From: Flavobacteriales bacterium
GTDB lineage: Bacteria; Bacteroidota; Bacteroidia; Flavobacteriales_D; Cryomorphaceae
Direction of reading: 5' to 3'
NCBI GenBank assembly: GCA_020200995.1
Contig: JAIVHQ010000298.1
Span: forward strand, 4,066-14,036
DNA: 9,971 nt
In this document: positions 1 to 6,074 of the stretch, piece by piece
Layout: each line of letters starts with the position of its first letter
Position numbering within the stretch: the first letter of the stretch is position 1
The notes under the pieces: model-generated
The model's input: only the letters and a program-made list of their open reading frames with translations
The model's database searches: none
Told to the model about the DNA's origin: nothing
Program-made: the position numbers and the translations under genes

Positions 1-124
1 AAACAAGCCGTACCTAACGGCACGGGGCATTGAACGTCGATTGACAATATTGCAATTGAGGAACACCTTTCTAACCTGAATGGGCCATTCGATTTTTATT
101 TTCGTTTGACTGACACCCTGAGCG

Positions 125-150
125 AACCATTGCGCCTTGCGCAAACGGTT
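125..150. repeat. Hairpin with GCGC stem
   Basis: TTGCGC (130-135) and GCGCAA (139-144) form a perfect 6-bp stem around a 3-base loop. An outer AACC (125-128) / GGTT (147-150) pair extends it across a small internal mismatch. No T-tract follows on either strand, so it is not a typical terminator. It is probably one of the repeat hairpins of this spacer. Confidence 0.4.
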
Positions 151-227
151 ATTTCATTTCCTATCCGTCTTGCTGCAAATATCAGTGAATTATAGGCGTT
201 CCTTTAGGTACGCCCCGTGTGGTAAGG

Positions 228-243
228 CGGGGATTTATCCCCG
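228..243. repeat. Perfect 16-bp palindrome CGGGGATTTATCCCCG
   Basis: CGGGGAT and ATCCCCG pair over all seven bases with only TT between them. It sits between two copies of the CGTnCC/GGTACG hairpin (196-213 and 270-287), so it is probably part of the same repeat cluster. Confidence 0.5.
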
Positions 244-347
244 TCGTTGAAGTGTTTCCTATATGGCCTGCGTGCCGTTAGGTACGCTCAGTATAAATTT
301 GCTCCGAAACTTCAGGTAATTATTAACGTGCCTCATTCGACTGTCTT

Positions 348-361
348 AAATACCGGTATTT
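348..361. repeat. Perfect 14-bp palindrome AAATACCGGTATTT
   Basis: The two half-sites AAATACC and GGTATTT match exactly with no spacer. This is the shape of a dimeric repressor operator, but no promoter or gene next to it supports that role, so the function is open. Confidence 0.35.
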
Positions 362-493
362 CGAGCATGTTCCGATAAATCCGGGTCAACTCAATATCAA
401 CACTCAACCAGCTGATTACACGCTTACGAAAAAATCGATTTTGTCATCATTTTTGCCCGGCAAAAATGCCGCCAAAACCTTACACATATCCGC

Positions 494-531
494 GACATTA
501 ACGGGCTAATGTCATGTCACCGCTCTGCGGT
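494..531. repeat. Two adjacent perfect hairpins
   Basis: GACATTA (494-500) pairs with TAATGTC (507-513) around a 6-base loop. Six bases later ACCGC (519-523) pairs with GCGGT (527-531) around TCT. Neither is followed by a T-run on the plus strand, so an intrinsic terminator is unlikely. They may be repeat debris or part of a structured transcript; the sequence does not decide. Confidence 0.35.
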
Positions 532-675
532 TCAAACAAACAGTTATATAGGATTTGCCCGCCCCGAGCTAACGCGAGGCAATCCTGCGTGCGTTCACCC
601 GGGAATCAGGAATCCGCCACGCTCTCACTTAACTCAAGGTGGAGACAACTTCAATCCCCTACAACAAAGCCCCGA

Positions 676-1209
676 TCAAACAGCAAACACCTTCGACAAA
701 TCCTCGAAAGCCTTGAACTCTATTGAGTTGCCATCCGGGTCCTGAACAAACATGGTTTTCTGCTCCCCTACTTCACCCGCAAAGACCACTTGTGGCTCCA
801 CCGGAAAATTGAGGCGCGCATTGCGAAGCGTTTCTTAAAACCTGAGTTCGATTCTTATTCGGGAGTTCAGATGTTCATAAACAACCGCAAGACAAGGCGT
901 ATTTTCAATGCTTTAGCGGGCTAAAGCGCGAAAATGCAACGCAGGATGGCGGTTGTTTATGGACAAGGCGAAAGCGTTGACACCCACCCCGAAATGATTG
1001 GCCGGGATGTGGCTGTTGGGGTTGTAATAATTGCGCGGTTTCTTGACTTTTTGGCCCACGTGGTGAATACTGATCTGATGGCCGAAAAAGTCGAAGTCGA
1101 CCCAGGCATTGGACTCGCGTCCTTTTTCGCAGCCCAGAATGTCGCCGTAAAATTCTTTCGCGCGGTCCATATCAGCAGTGGCAAAAGCGATGTGAAATAT
1201 TCCTTTCAT
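676..1209 (-). pseudogene. VOC (glyoxalase/bleomycin-resistance) family protein, interrupted
   Basis: The intact gene would encode a small metal-dependent VOC-superfamily enzyme of about 135 residues, of unknown substrate. The N-terminal part starts at the ATG at 1209 and shows FHIAF, the helix DRAKEFYGDILGC, then WVDFDFFGHQIS and ANHFGV. His6 and His44 are the expected metal ligands. The C-terminal part, in the same strand and ending with TGA at 676-678, reads ETLRNARLNFPVEP, then GEVGEQKTMFVQDPDGN and SIEFKAF, which supplies the conserved metal-binding glutamate. Between them (about 835-961) lies a palindromic insert, with a stop codon at 835-837 directly before the C-terminal part. Removing it joins ALS to ETLRNARLNF in a natural way. 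As written, translation of the N-terminal part runs into insert-encoded residues and ends near 913. The native domain is therefore cut in two and very probably inactive. Confidence 0.85.
835..961. repeat. Palindromic insert (MITE/REP-like) inside the VOC gene
   Basis: The core is a long imperfect cruciform. A perfect 13-bp arm, CATAAACAACCGC (876-888), pairs with GCGGTTGTTTATG (949-961). Inside, GCGTATTTTC (897-906) pairs with 930-942 apart from a 3-base bulge. At the centre GCTTTAG (910-916) and CTAAAGC (921-927) close a CGGG loop. The left flank 835-875 has no counterpart on the right and contains GAGTTC twice (844-849 and 864-869). The 9-mer GACAAGGCG occurs inside (891-899) and again just outside the right arm (962-970). 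The element carries no gene. I infer a non-autonomous, mobilised repeat. Its exact ends are uncertain, and no clear target duplication is seen. Confidence 0.7.
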
Positions 1210-1237
1210 TTAATTGATTGTAAAAAGCTTAGGGTAT

Positions 1238-1274
1238 AAAAAAAGCCACCGCTGCTTTCGCAATTGATGGCTTT
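1238..1274 (-). terminator. Rho-independent terminator of the small acidic gene pair
   Basis: On the minus strand AAAGCCA (1274-1268) pairs with TGGCTTT (1248-1242) around a loop that can itself form a short GC-GAAA-GC hairpin. A run of T residues follows (complement of the A-run 1238-1244). It lies 27 bases past the stop codon at 1302, in the right orientation to end that transcript, and upstream of the VOC start at 1209. Confidence 0.75.
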
Positions 1275-1301
1275 ATATGTTTTTTCGCACTTTCGGAGCG
1301 G

Positions 1302-1448
1302 CTACTCCTCGTCGTCGAAATCTAAATCCTGCAAGCGGATGCGCTTGGGAGGTTTCGAGGTTTTCAACGCCTTCCTGGGCCGTTTGCCGTAATCCTCATC
1401 ATTGAAGGGAGTCGGCACCTTTCCTTTTCTGTTGTCGGGCTTTTTCAT
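1302..1448 (-). CDS. Small basic protein with acidic tail, 48 aa, unknown
   Basis: This short frame starts with ATG at 1448 and ends with TAG at 1302-1304. The product begins MKKPDNRKGK, has a strongly basic middle (KRPRKALK, then KPPKRIRLQ) and ends in an acidic tail, DLDFDDEE. It is rich in charged residues and proline and has no hydrophobic core, so it is probably disordered. It starts 15 bases after the stop of the 98-residue gene in the same direction, and an intrinsic terminator follows its stop. This placement is the main evidence that it is real. I recognise no family; the charge pattern would suit binding to nucleic acid or to a protein partner, but that is inference. Confidence 0.6.
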   Translation of the reverse strand: MKKPDNRKGKVPTPFNDEDYGKRPRKALKTSKPPKRIRLQDLDFDDEE

Positions 1449-1463
1449 ATCGATATCGGGTTG

Positions 1464-1760
1464 CTAGTCTTCATCTTCGTCAACGGGATCTTCAATTTCC
1501 ACATCGACCGAATCGGTGTCGGCATCGAAGCCCAAATCATCGGAATCGACGTATTCATTGATGTGATCGTCGAGCTTTCGGTCCAGCTTAATCAGATAAA
1601 CCACTTCTTCGGTTTTTACCTCTAAAGCCTTGATAAATTCGCCTTTTGCATTTACAAAAGTAACCAACTCATTGTCCTCATATCCGTGCGGATACTGGTC
1701 GTTGATCAGTGCCATGACCTCCTGAGAGATCGATTTGAAATCTTTGATGACCCTTTTCAT
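1464..1760 (-). CDS. Conserved-looking hypothetical protein with acidic C-terminus, 98 aa
   Basis: The protein starts at the ATG at 1760 (MKRVIKDFKSISQEV) and has two parts. Residues 1 to about 68 look folded: an N-terminal helix, the segment YPHGYEDNELVTFVNAKGE, then VKTEEVVYLIKLD, which suggests a small alpha/beta fold. From about residue 70 it is an acidic tail of Asp, Glu and Val ending DPVDEDED. There is no signal peptide and no membrane segment, so it should be cytoplasmic. It resembles small uncharacterised Bacteroidota proteins as I remember them, but I cannot assign a function. The 48-residue gene follows 15 bases downstream and is probably co-transcribed. The spacer upstream, to the gene at 1935, is 174 bases. 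Confidence 0.75.
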   Translation of the reverse strand: MKRVIKDFKSISQEVMALINDQYPHGYEDNELVTFVNAKGEFIKALEVKTEEVVYLIKLDRKLDDHINEYVDSDDLGFDADTDSVDVEIEDPVDEDED

Positions 1761-1839
1761 GATTGGGGAATTTTTGAAGCGGAACTCTGCTCGGGCGAAG
1801 CTTCATAAGCCTCGGTAGAACAGGCCCTGCGATAAAGAA

Positions 1840-1878
1840 ATGTCATTGTCGTGCGCATGGTTGATGTCATTGTTGTGC
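1840..1878. repeat. Short direct repeat upstream of the 98-aa gene
   Basis: ATGTCATTGTCGTGC (1840-1854) recurs as ATGTCATTGTTGTGC (1864-1878), with one mismatch and a start-to-start distance of 24 bases. The pair lies 80-120 bases upstream of the start at 1760, where a regulator could bind. No promoter matching TAnnTTTG is visible on the minus strand in this spacer, so a regulatory role is only a possibility. Confidence 0.3.
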
Positions 1879-1934
1879 TTGCGGCAATTTGGTTTTAGGT
1901 GTGCGTGTTACGTGATAAATATATGAAAGGTTTT

Positions 1935-2912
1935 TTACCGATTTAAGAGCCATGCAAAAATTAATGGAGCCACGATGGTGGCATCGCTTTCTACGATGAA
2001 TTTCGGGGTATTAATATCGAGTTTTCCCCAAGTAATTTTTTCATTGGGAACCGCGCCCGAGTAAGATCCGTAGCTCGTTGTGGAATCGGAAATCTGGCAG
2101 AAATAACTCCAAAACGGAATGTTCTCCATTTCCATGTCCTGATAGAGCATGGGCACCACGCAAATCGGAAAATCGCCGGCGATTCCCCCGCCGATTTGGA
2201 AGAAACCGACTCCTTTGCCCTCCGAATTCTTCACATACCAATCGGCGAGCCAGGTCATGTACTCGATGCCCGACTTCACAGTCGAGGGCTTGAGCTCGCC
2301 TTTCATGCAGTATGAAGCAAAGATATTTCCCATGGTGCTGTCTTCCCATCCCGGCACAATGATGGGCAGGTTTTTCTCGGCGGCAGCCAGCATCCACGAG
2401 TTGGCCGGGTCAATTTCGTAATACTCCTTGAGGTCGCCCGATAGCAGCATCTTATACATATACTCGTGGGGTAGGAAGCGCTCGCCGGCATCTTCGGCCT
2501 GCTTCCACTGCTTGTGGATTTTGCTTTGCAGCCTGCGAAATGCTTCTTCTTCGGGAATGCAGGTGTCGGTGACGCGGTTGAGCCCGCGCTCCAGCAGCCC
2601 CCATTCTTCCTGGGGTGTTAGATCTCGGTAGTGGGGTACGCGTTCGTAATGGCTGTGTGCCACGAGGTTCATCACATCCTCTTCGAGGTTGGCCCCTGTG
2701 CAGGAGATGATCTGCACCTTGTCTTGGCGAATCATGTCGGCCAGGCTGCGGCCCAGCTCGGCCGTGCTCATGGCACCTGCGAGGGTCACCATCATTTTTC
2801 CGCCCTCGGCGAGGTGGGTCTCGTAGCCTTTGGCGGCGTCCATCAGGGCAGCGGCGTTAAAGTGCTTGTAGTGTTCTTCTATAAATTCGGAAACGGGTCC
2901 TCTTTTATTCAT
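1935..2912 (-). CDS. Deoxyhypusine-synthase-like protein (probable homospermidine-type synthase)
   Basis: This is a 325-residue cytoplasmic protein of the deoxyhypusine synthase fold, an NAD-dependent aminobutyl transferase family. Family landmarks run in order: SCTGANLEEDV (70-80), WEDSTMGN (189-196), the glycine-rich GGGIAGD (241-247) and EKITWGK, whose Lys297 corresponds to the lysine that forms the imine intermediate in eukaryotic deoxyhypusine synthase. The eukaryotic GGGxxKHH motif with its catalytic histidine is replaced by GGGIAGD. This is typical of the bacterial branch, which acts on small polyamines (homospermidine synthase, sometimes named SpeY) rather than on eIF5A; bacteria lack eIF5A. 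The start at 2912 gives a usual length. The arginine decarboxylase lies upstream on the same strand (138 bases between them), so both probably belong to one polyamine pathway. The exact amine substrate cannot be read from the sequence. Confidence 0.85.
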   Translation of the reverse strand: MNKRGPVSEFIEEHYKHFNAAALMDAAKGYETHLAEGGKMMVTLAGAMSTAELGRSLADMIRQDKVQIISCTGANLEEDVMNLVAHSHYERVPHYRDLTPQEEWGLLERGLNRVTDTCIPEEEAFRRLQSKIHKQWKQAEDAGERFLPHEYMYKMLLSGDLKEYYEIDPANSWMLAAAEKNLPIIVPGWEDSTMGNIFASYCMKGELKPSTVKSGIEYMTWLADWYVKNSEGKGVGFFQIGGGIAGDFPICVVPMLYQDMEMENIPFWSYFCQISDSTTSYGSYSGAVPNEKITWGKLDINTPKFIVESDATIVAPLIFAWLLNR

Positions 2913-3170
2913 GTTGCATTATTTCGATCCGTCAGCAGACTTTTGTTTGTAGCTGCAGCGGGGGTTGAATTTAAAAGTTTCTTTTGAAATATCTGTATTG
3001 TCGATTGCTGTGCGAAATTAATTCACACGAACCGATCGTCGTTGAGGGTTTCATTTCTCAACACTGCTGTCCGCTTCGACCGCAGCGGGCTTTTCAACCT
3101 CATCGCGATGCTCATGGGTGGGGTACCCCAAAAGTTTCATCATCGACGATGATTTCTGCGTTTCAGAAAA

Positions 3171-3253
3171 AACGCGGTAGGTAAGCTTGCCTTCCTCGTC
3201 GCGGTCGATCACAATTTGCTTGGGACCGGGAATGAGGCAGTGTTGCAGGCCAC
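3171..3253. repeat. 83-bp direct repeat, native copy inside speA
   Basis: This stretch is identical to 3326-3408, offset 155 bp. It encodes, on the minus strand, GLQHCLIPGPKQIVIDRDEE and the following GKLTYRV. Here the coding context is natural: it follows GAYQDTVGGYG and leads into VFSETQK. Four further bases match after one mismatch (to 3257). Confidence 0.9.
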
Positions 3254-3325
3254 CGTAGCCACCCACGGTATCCTGATAGGCACCGGTATTGAAAAACCCG
3301 AGGTAGAGCGGATTCTCTTTGTTGT

Positions 3326-3408
3326 AACGCGGTAGGTAAGCTTGCCTTCCTCGTCGCGGTCGATCACAATTTGCTTGGGACCGGGAATGAGGCAGTGTTG
3401 CAGGCCAC
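3326..3408. repeat. 83-bp direct repeat, intrusive copy inside speA
   Basis: This is an exact duplicate of 3171-3253 placed between the codons for CDSDDYY and YNKENPL, where homologues carry a short unrelated linker. In a different frame the end of this copy reads AYLPRYNKEN, the sequence expected for the native linker end. TACCTACCGCGTT was therefore probably present at both sites, in different frames (YLPRY and LTYRV), and served as microhomology at one junction. Confidence 0.9.
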
Positions 3409-4943
3409 TGTAATAGTCGTCGCTGTCGCAAGTGAGCCCGCCGAGAAAAACCCGCTCGTAATCGCTGTTCCACCGGTTGATCGGCAGCATGATAAACCGC
3501 TTGTTGATGGCCCAGGAGTCTGGCAGGGTGGTCATAAACGACGAGTCGATCATATTCCACCGCTCCTTGTCATTTTGCCTTTTCTGGTAAATCACCTTGA
3601 AAAGCGCTCCCCCACTCTCGCCCACAGTAAAGCTACCGAACTCAGTGTAAATATGCGGATCGTCAATGCCGGCCTCTTCCGCAAAGTTCTTGGTCTGGGC
3701 GATGATCTCATCGACCATGTAGGCGTAATCGTATTCGAAGGCCAGGCTGTTTTTGATGGGAAAGCCTCCGCCGATGTTGAGCGAATCCAAGCTGTCGCAC
3801 ACTTCCTTGAGGCGGCCGTACACAGTGAGGCATTTGTTAAACTCGTTCCAGTAATACGCGTTGTCGTTGATTCCGGTGTTGATAAAAAAATGAAGCATCT
3901 TGAGCCTGATCTTCGGGTGGTTTTGGATCACGTCGCGGTAGAAAGGCGCAATATTGCGGTAGCCTATCCCGAGACGGCTTGTGTAAAATTCAAATTTTGG
4001 CTCCTCCTCGCTCGCGATGCGAATTCCAATCTCAAAAGGCTGATCGATCAACGCATTGAGCACATCCACCTCCTGATAATTATCGATCACGGGCAGCATT
4101 TTATAGCCCAAGTTAATAAGGTGTGCGATGCGCTCCAGGTAGTCGTCGGTTTTGTACCCGTTGCATAACACATAGCGGTTTTTGTTGAGTTTGCCGGATT
4201 CGAAAAGATGCTCAACAATGTCGAGGTCGTAAGCCGAGGAAGTCTCGATGGATATGTCGTTTTTAAGGGCCTGCTCCACTACGTGCGAGAAGTGCGAACT
4301 CTTGGTGCAGTAGCAGTAATTGTACGTGCCTTTGTAGTCCACCTTCTTCATGGCTGAGGCAAACCATCCCTTGGCTTTTTGAATGTTTTCGGAAATCTTG
4401 GGAAGGTAGGTAAACTTCAGGGGTGTGCCGTATTCCCTGACAAGGTCCATCAAGGGAACACCGTGAAAAGTGAGCTCCTCATCGGAGACCTGAAACTCTT
4501 CCTGCGGAAAATGGAAGGTCTGCTCGATAAGGTCAACGTATTTAATTTTCATGATAAAAGTGGTTTTTGTCGAAGCGATGGCAGTGCATCGCAAATTTCG
4601 GTGATTTTTTCGCAGAAATGCGGAAGTCCGGGCTTTGTTAAAACAGCCGCGAAATCAAATGCGCACAGGGCGGAAAAAAAAGGGGCATCGGCCCGACAAA
4701 TCAGAATCCGTCAACGGAAAAAAACGGAACACAAAAATTCTGTCAACCCAGCAAATACGGGGTAAACAAGCTAAAAACGGTTGCGTAAATTGCCCTTTCA
4801 TATCGGGGCGAAATGTAGAAATAAATTTCATTTGAATCCAAGGCATTTCTTTCGGTTGCCAAAGTGCATAAGATATATTGAAAACAGCGCCGGGCAGATT
4901 AAGTTTTTGTTAAAAGCCCCTCTAGGCGGGCTTCTGCCGCAAT

Positions 4944-5016
4944 CACCCCGCTTCTTTATGTAGTCGGGGTGCCATTATTCACCGCAGGCGCCTCCGGTTT
5001 GCCGAAAGGCACGGAG
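4944..5016. repeat. Two hairpins just upstream of the DUF4412 gene promoter
   Basis: CACCCCG (4944-4950) pairs perfectly with CGGGGTG (4965-4971). Next, CTCCG (4992-4996) pairs with CGGAG (5012-5016), enclosing an inner GCC-GAAA-GGC tetraloop hairpin (5001-5010). Neither has a T-run after it. They lie upstream of the -33 element, so they would not be in that transcript. They may be a repeat element or a protein-binding region. Confidence 0.35.
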
Positions 5017-5032
5017 CCACCTCACAGGGGCA

Positions 5033-5062
5033 TTGCGACTTATGGGAAAAAATATACCTTTG
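5033..5062 (+). promoter_or_regulatory. Bacteroidota-type sigma-A promoter for the DUF4412 gene
   Basis: TTG at 5033-5035 is followed after 19 bases by TACCTTTG at 5055-5062. This matches the Bacteroidota housekeeping consensus (TTG, about 19 bases, TAnnTTTG). Transcription would start near 5069, leaving a leader of about 50 bases before the ATG at 5123. Confidence 0.6.
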
Positions 5063-5122
5063 GTTTTAATCCAACGATGACGTGAGGCCTTCGAATGCCA
5101 CACCGCTTCAAACCAAACTACC

Positions 5123-6049
5123 ATGAGAGCACTTGTACTGACCACTGCTGCAATTACCCTGCTGAGTATGTCGGCCCCTGCACAGATTCTGGACCGCCTG
5201 GAACGCCGCGCCAAACAGCGAACGAACCAGCGCGTAGAAAGAAAAGTAGATCAAAAAATCGACAAAGGAGTGGACTCCGGCCTTGACGCGGTTGAAAACA
5301 TCTTCAAGAAGAAAGGTGACAGCAGTGAAGGCTCCGCAGACGAAGCACCCGATCGCGAAAGCAGGTTGGCGCGCGCCATGATGTCGGACATGGGAGTTTC
5401 GGAGGGAGCAGAAGATGTTCTCAGTGTTTACAAATTTGACCACACCATTGATATGCGCTTCCAGACCTTCAACCGCCGTGGAAAACTCGATGACGAAGTG
5501 GAAATGACGATGCTGATAAACGATAGCGAGCCGTATACGGGAATGAAGGTGTTGGCAGATGAACAGAACGCGGCCAATATTTTCGACACGGAAAAATCGA
5601 GAATTATTGCCATGGTTGAAACCCAAGGAGAGAAAACAGGCATTGTGATGAGTTTTGATCCCGACGATTACGAATTCGAAGAGGACACCCACTCCCCTGA
5701 CATCAAATTTATCCGAACAGGAGAAACGAAAAAGATATCCGGTTACCTCTGTGCCGCTTACAAAGTGGAAGACTCGGATGACACCGAAGGCGACGACATG
5801 ACCATGTGGATGACGGATGAAACCGAACTCAACTGGATGGAGACTTTTCAGACCATGTCGCAAAGCGAAATGACCGCGACTACTGCCATGCCTGCCGGCT
5901 ATCCCGACGGAAGCATGATCATGATGGAAACAATCTCTACTAAAAACGGTGAAAAGACTATCATGCTCGTGGATAAAATCAACATGAACACAGCGACGAG
6001 CATACCAACTGCAGGCTACACCTTTATGACCTTAGGCAAAAAGCAGTAA
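5123..6049 (+). CDS. Secreted DUF4412 domain-containing protein
   Basis: This is a 308-residue protein with an N-terminal signal peptide: MRALV, a hydrophobic stretch to about residue 16, then SAPAQ, with likely cleavage at residue 20. Residues 22-64 form a strongly charged, helix-prone stretch (RLERRAKQRTNQRVERKVDQ, then DKGVDSGLDAVENIFKKK), a leader typical of Bacteroidota DUF4412 proteins. The domain proper runs from about residue 100 to the end. It shows repeated beta-strand segments, KKISGYLC (203-210) followed by AAYKVE, and MWMTDE (228-233). It is acidic and rich in Met, Asp and Glu, consistent with a periplasmic or surface protein. DUF4412 has no known biochemical function. A promoter lies upstream, and the MATE transporter gene starts 25 bases after the stop, so the two may be co-transcribed. 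Confidence 0.85.
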   Translation: MRALVLTTAAITLLSMSAPAQILDRLERRAKQRTNQRVERKVDQKIDKGVDSGLDAVENIFKKKGDSSEGSADEAPDRESRLARAMMSDMGVSEGAEDVLSVYKFDHTIDMRFQTFNRRGKLDDEVEMTMLINDSEPYTGMKVLADEQNAANIFDTEKSRIIAMVETQGEKTGIVMSFDPDDYEFEEDTHSPDIKFIRTGETKKISGYLCAAYKVEDSDDTEGDDMTMWMTDETELNWMETFQTMSQSEMTATTAMPAGYPDGSMIMMETISTKNGEKTIMLVDKINMNTATSIPTAGYTFMTLGKKQ

Positions 6050-6074
6050 TTTCAGTGCCTGAACGGCACGGCAT

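Larger units (their letters stand above)
9..286. repeat. Segment bounded by a perfect 16-bp inverted repeat
   Basis: CGTACCTAACGGCACG at 9-24 is the exact reverse complement of 271-286. Each arm is itself a small hairpin with a four-base loop (outer pairs at 8/25 and 270/287). A third related hairpin, GCGTTCCTTTAGGTACGC, lies at 196-213 in the same orientation as the right arm. All three share a core of the form CGTnCC-nTTA-GGTACG. Between the second and third copies lies another palindrome at 228-243. The arrangement fits a cluster of REP-like palindromic repeats, or a small non-autonomous element. No target-site duplication is visible outside the arms. Confidence 0.6.
1..675. other. Palindrome-rich intergenic region without a gene
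   Basis: No reading frame here looks like a protein. The only longer open frames (from about 509 on the plus strand) have no recognisable family and run into the antisense of the VOC gene end. What the region does hold is a high density of short inverted repeats: 8-25, 125-150, 196-213, 228-243, 270-287, 348-361, 431-442, 458-471, 494-513 and 519-531. The main ones are listed separately. I infer a non-coding spacer colonised by REP-like repeats. A structured RNA is possible but unsupported. Confidence 0.6.
3051..4552 (-). pseudogene. speA: Arginine decarboxylase (PLP, alanine-racemase fold), 3' part duplicated and frameshifted
   Basis: The family decarboxylates arginine to agmatine, the entry to polyamine synthesis. 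The ATG at 4552 (MKIKYVDLIEQ) is preferred over one 42 bases upstream because the 14 extra residues look unlike the family. CYCTKSSHF holds the PLP lysine (Lys84), LNIGGGFP is the phosphate-binding glycine loop, and GLTCDSDD carries the active-site cysteine (Cys375). After DDYYS (residue 382) the frame enters an extra copy of later coding sequence (GLQHCLIPGPKQ to KLTYR), then shifts and stops at 3209. The native continuation, YNKENPLYLGFFNTGAYQ, GLQHCLIPGPKQ and VFSETQKSSSMMKLLGY, is intact in another frame and ends at 3051. The truncated product would lack GAYQ, whose tyrosine lines the active site in this fold, so it is probably inactive. Recent mutation or assembly error are both possible. 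Confidence 0.8.
4553..5122. other. Divergent intergenic region between speA and the DUF4412 gene
   Basis: About 570 bases separate the speA start (minus) from the plus-strand gene at 5123. The open frames here give low-complexity or arginine-rich peptides with no recognisable family, so I call none. The right part holds hairpins at 4914-4933, 4944-4971 and 4992-5016, and a good Bacteroidota-type promoter at 5033-5062. On the minus strand I found no match to TAnnTTTG that would locate the speA promoter. Confidence 0.55.

Noticed and set aside
509..745. Plus-strand open frame of 78 residues
   Set aside because: It overlaps the antisense of the VOC C-terminal coding sequence, has no family resemblance and shows no promoter or domain pattern.
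835..961. Integron attC site
   Set aside because: The element folds like one at first sight, but the arm ends do not give the RYYYAAC and GTTRRRY boxes in the right places, and no integrase or cassette array is present.
3051..3560. Minus-strand open frame that could be called as a separate 169-residue gene
   Set aside because: Its first part is out-of-frame speA sequence. Its second part is the native speA C-terminus, displaced into this frame by the repeat copy, so it belongs to the broken speA.
4553..4594. Upstream ATG at 4594 as the speA start
   Set aside because: It adds 14 residues (MRCTAIASTKTTFI) unlike the family N-terminus. The ATG at 4552 begins the expected MKIKYVDLIEQ.
4655..4963. 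Short open frames on both strands in the speA/DUF4412 spacer
   Set aside because: They encode low-complexity peptides from A-rich sequence, overlap each other on opposite strands, and have no recognisable motif.
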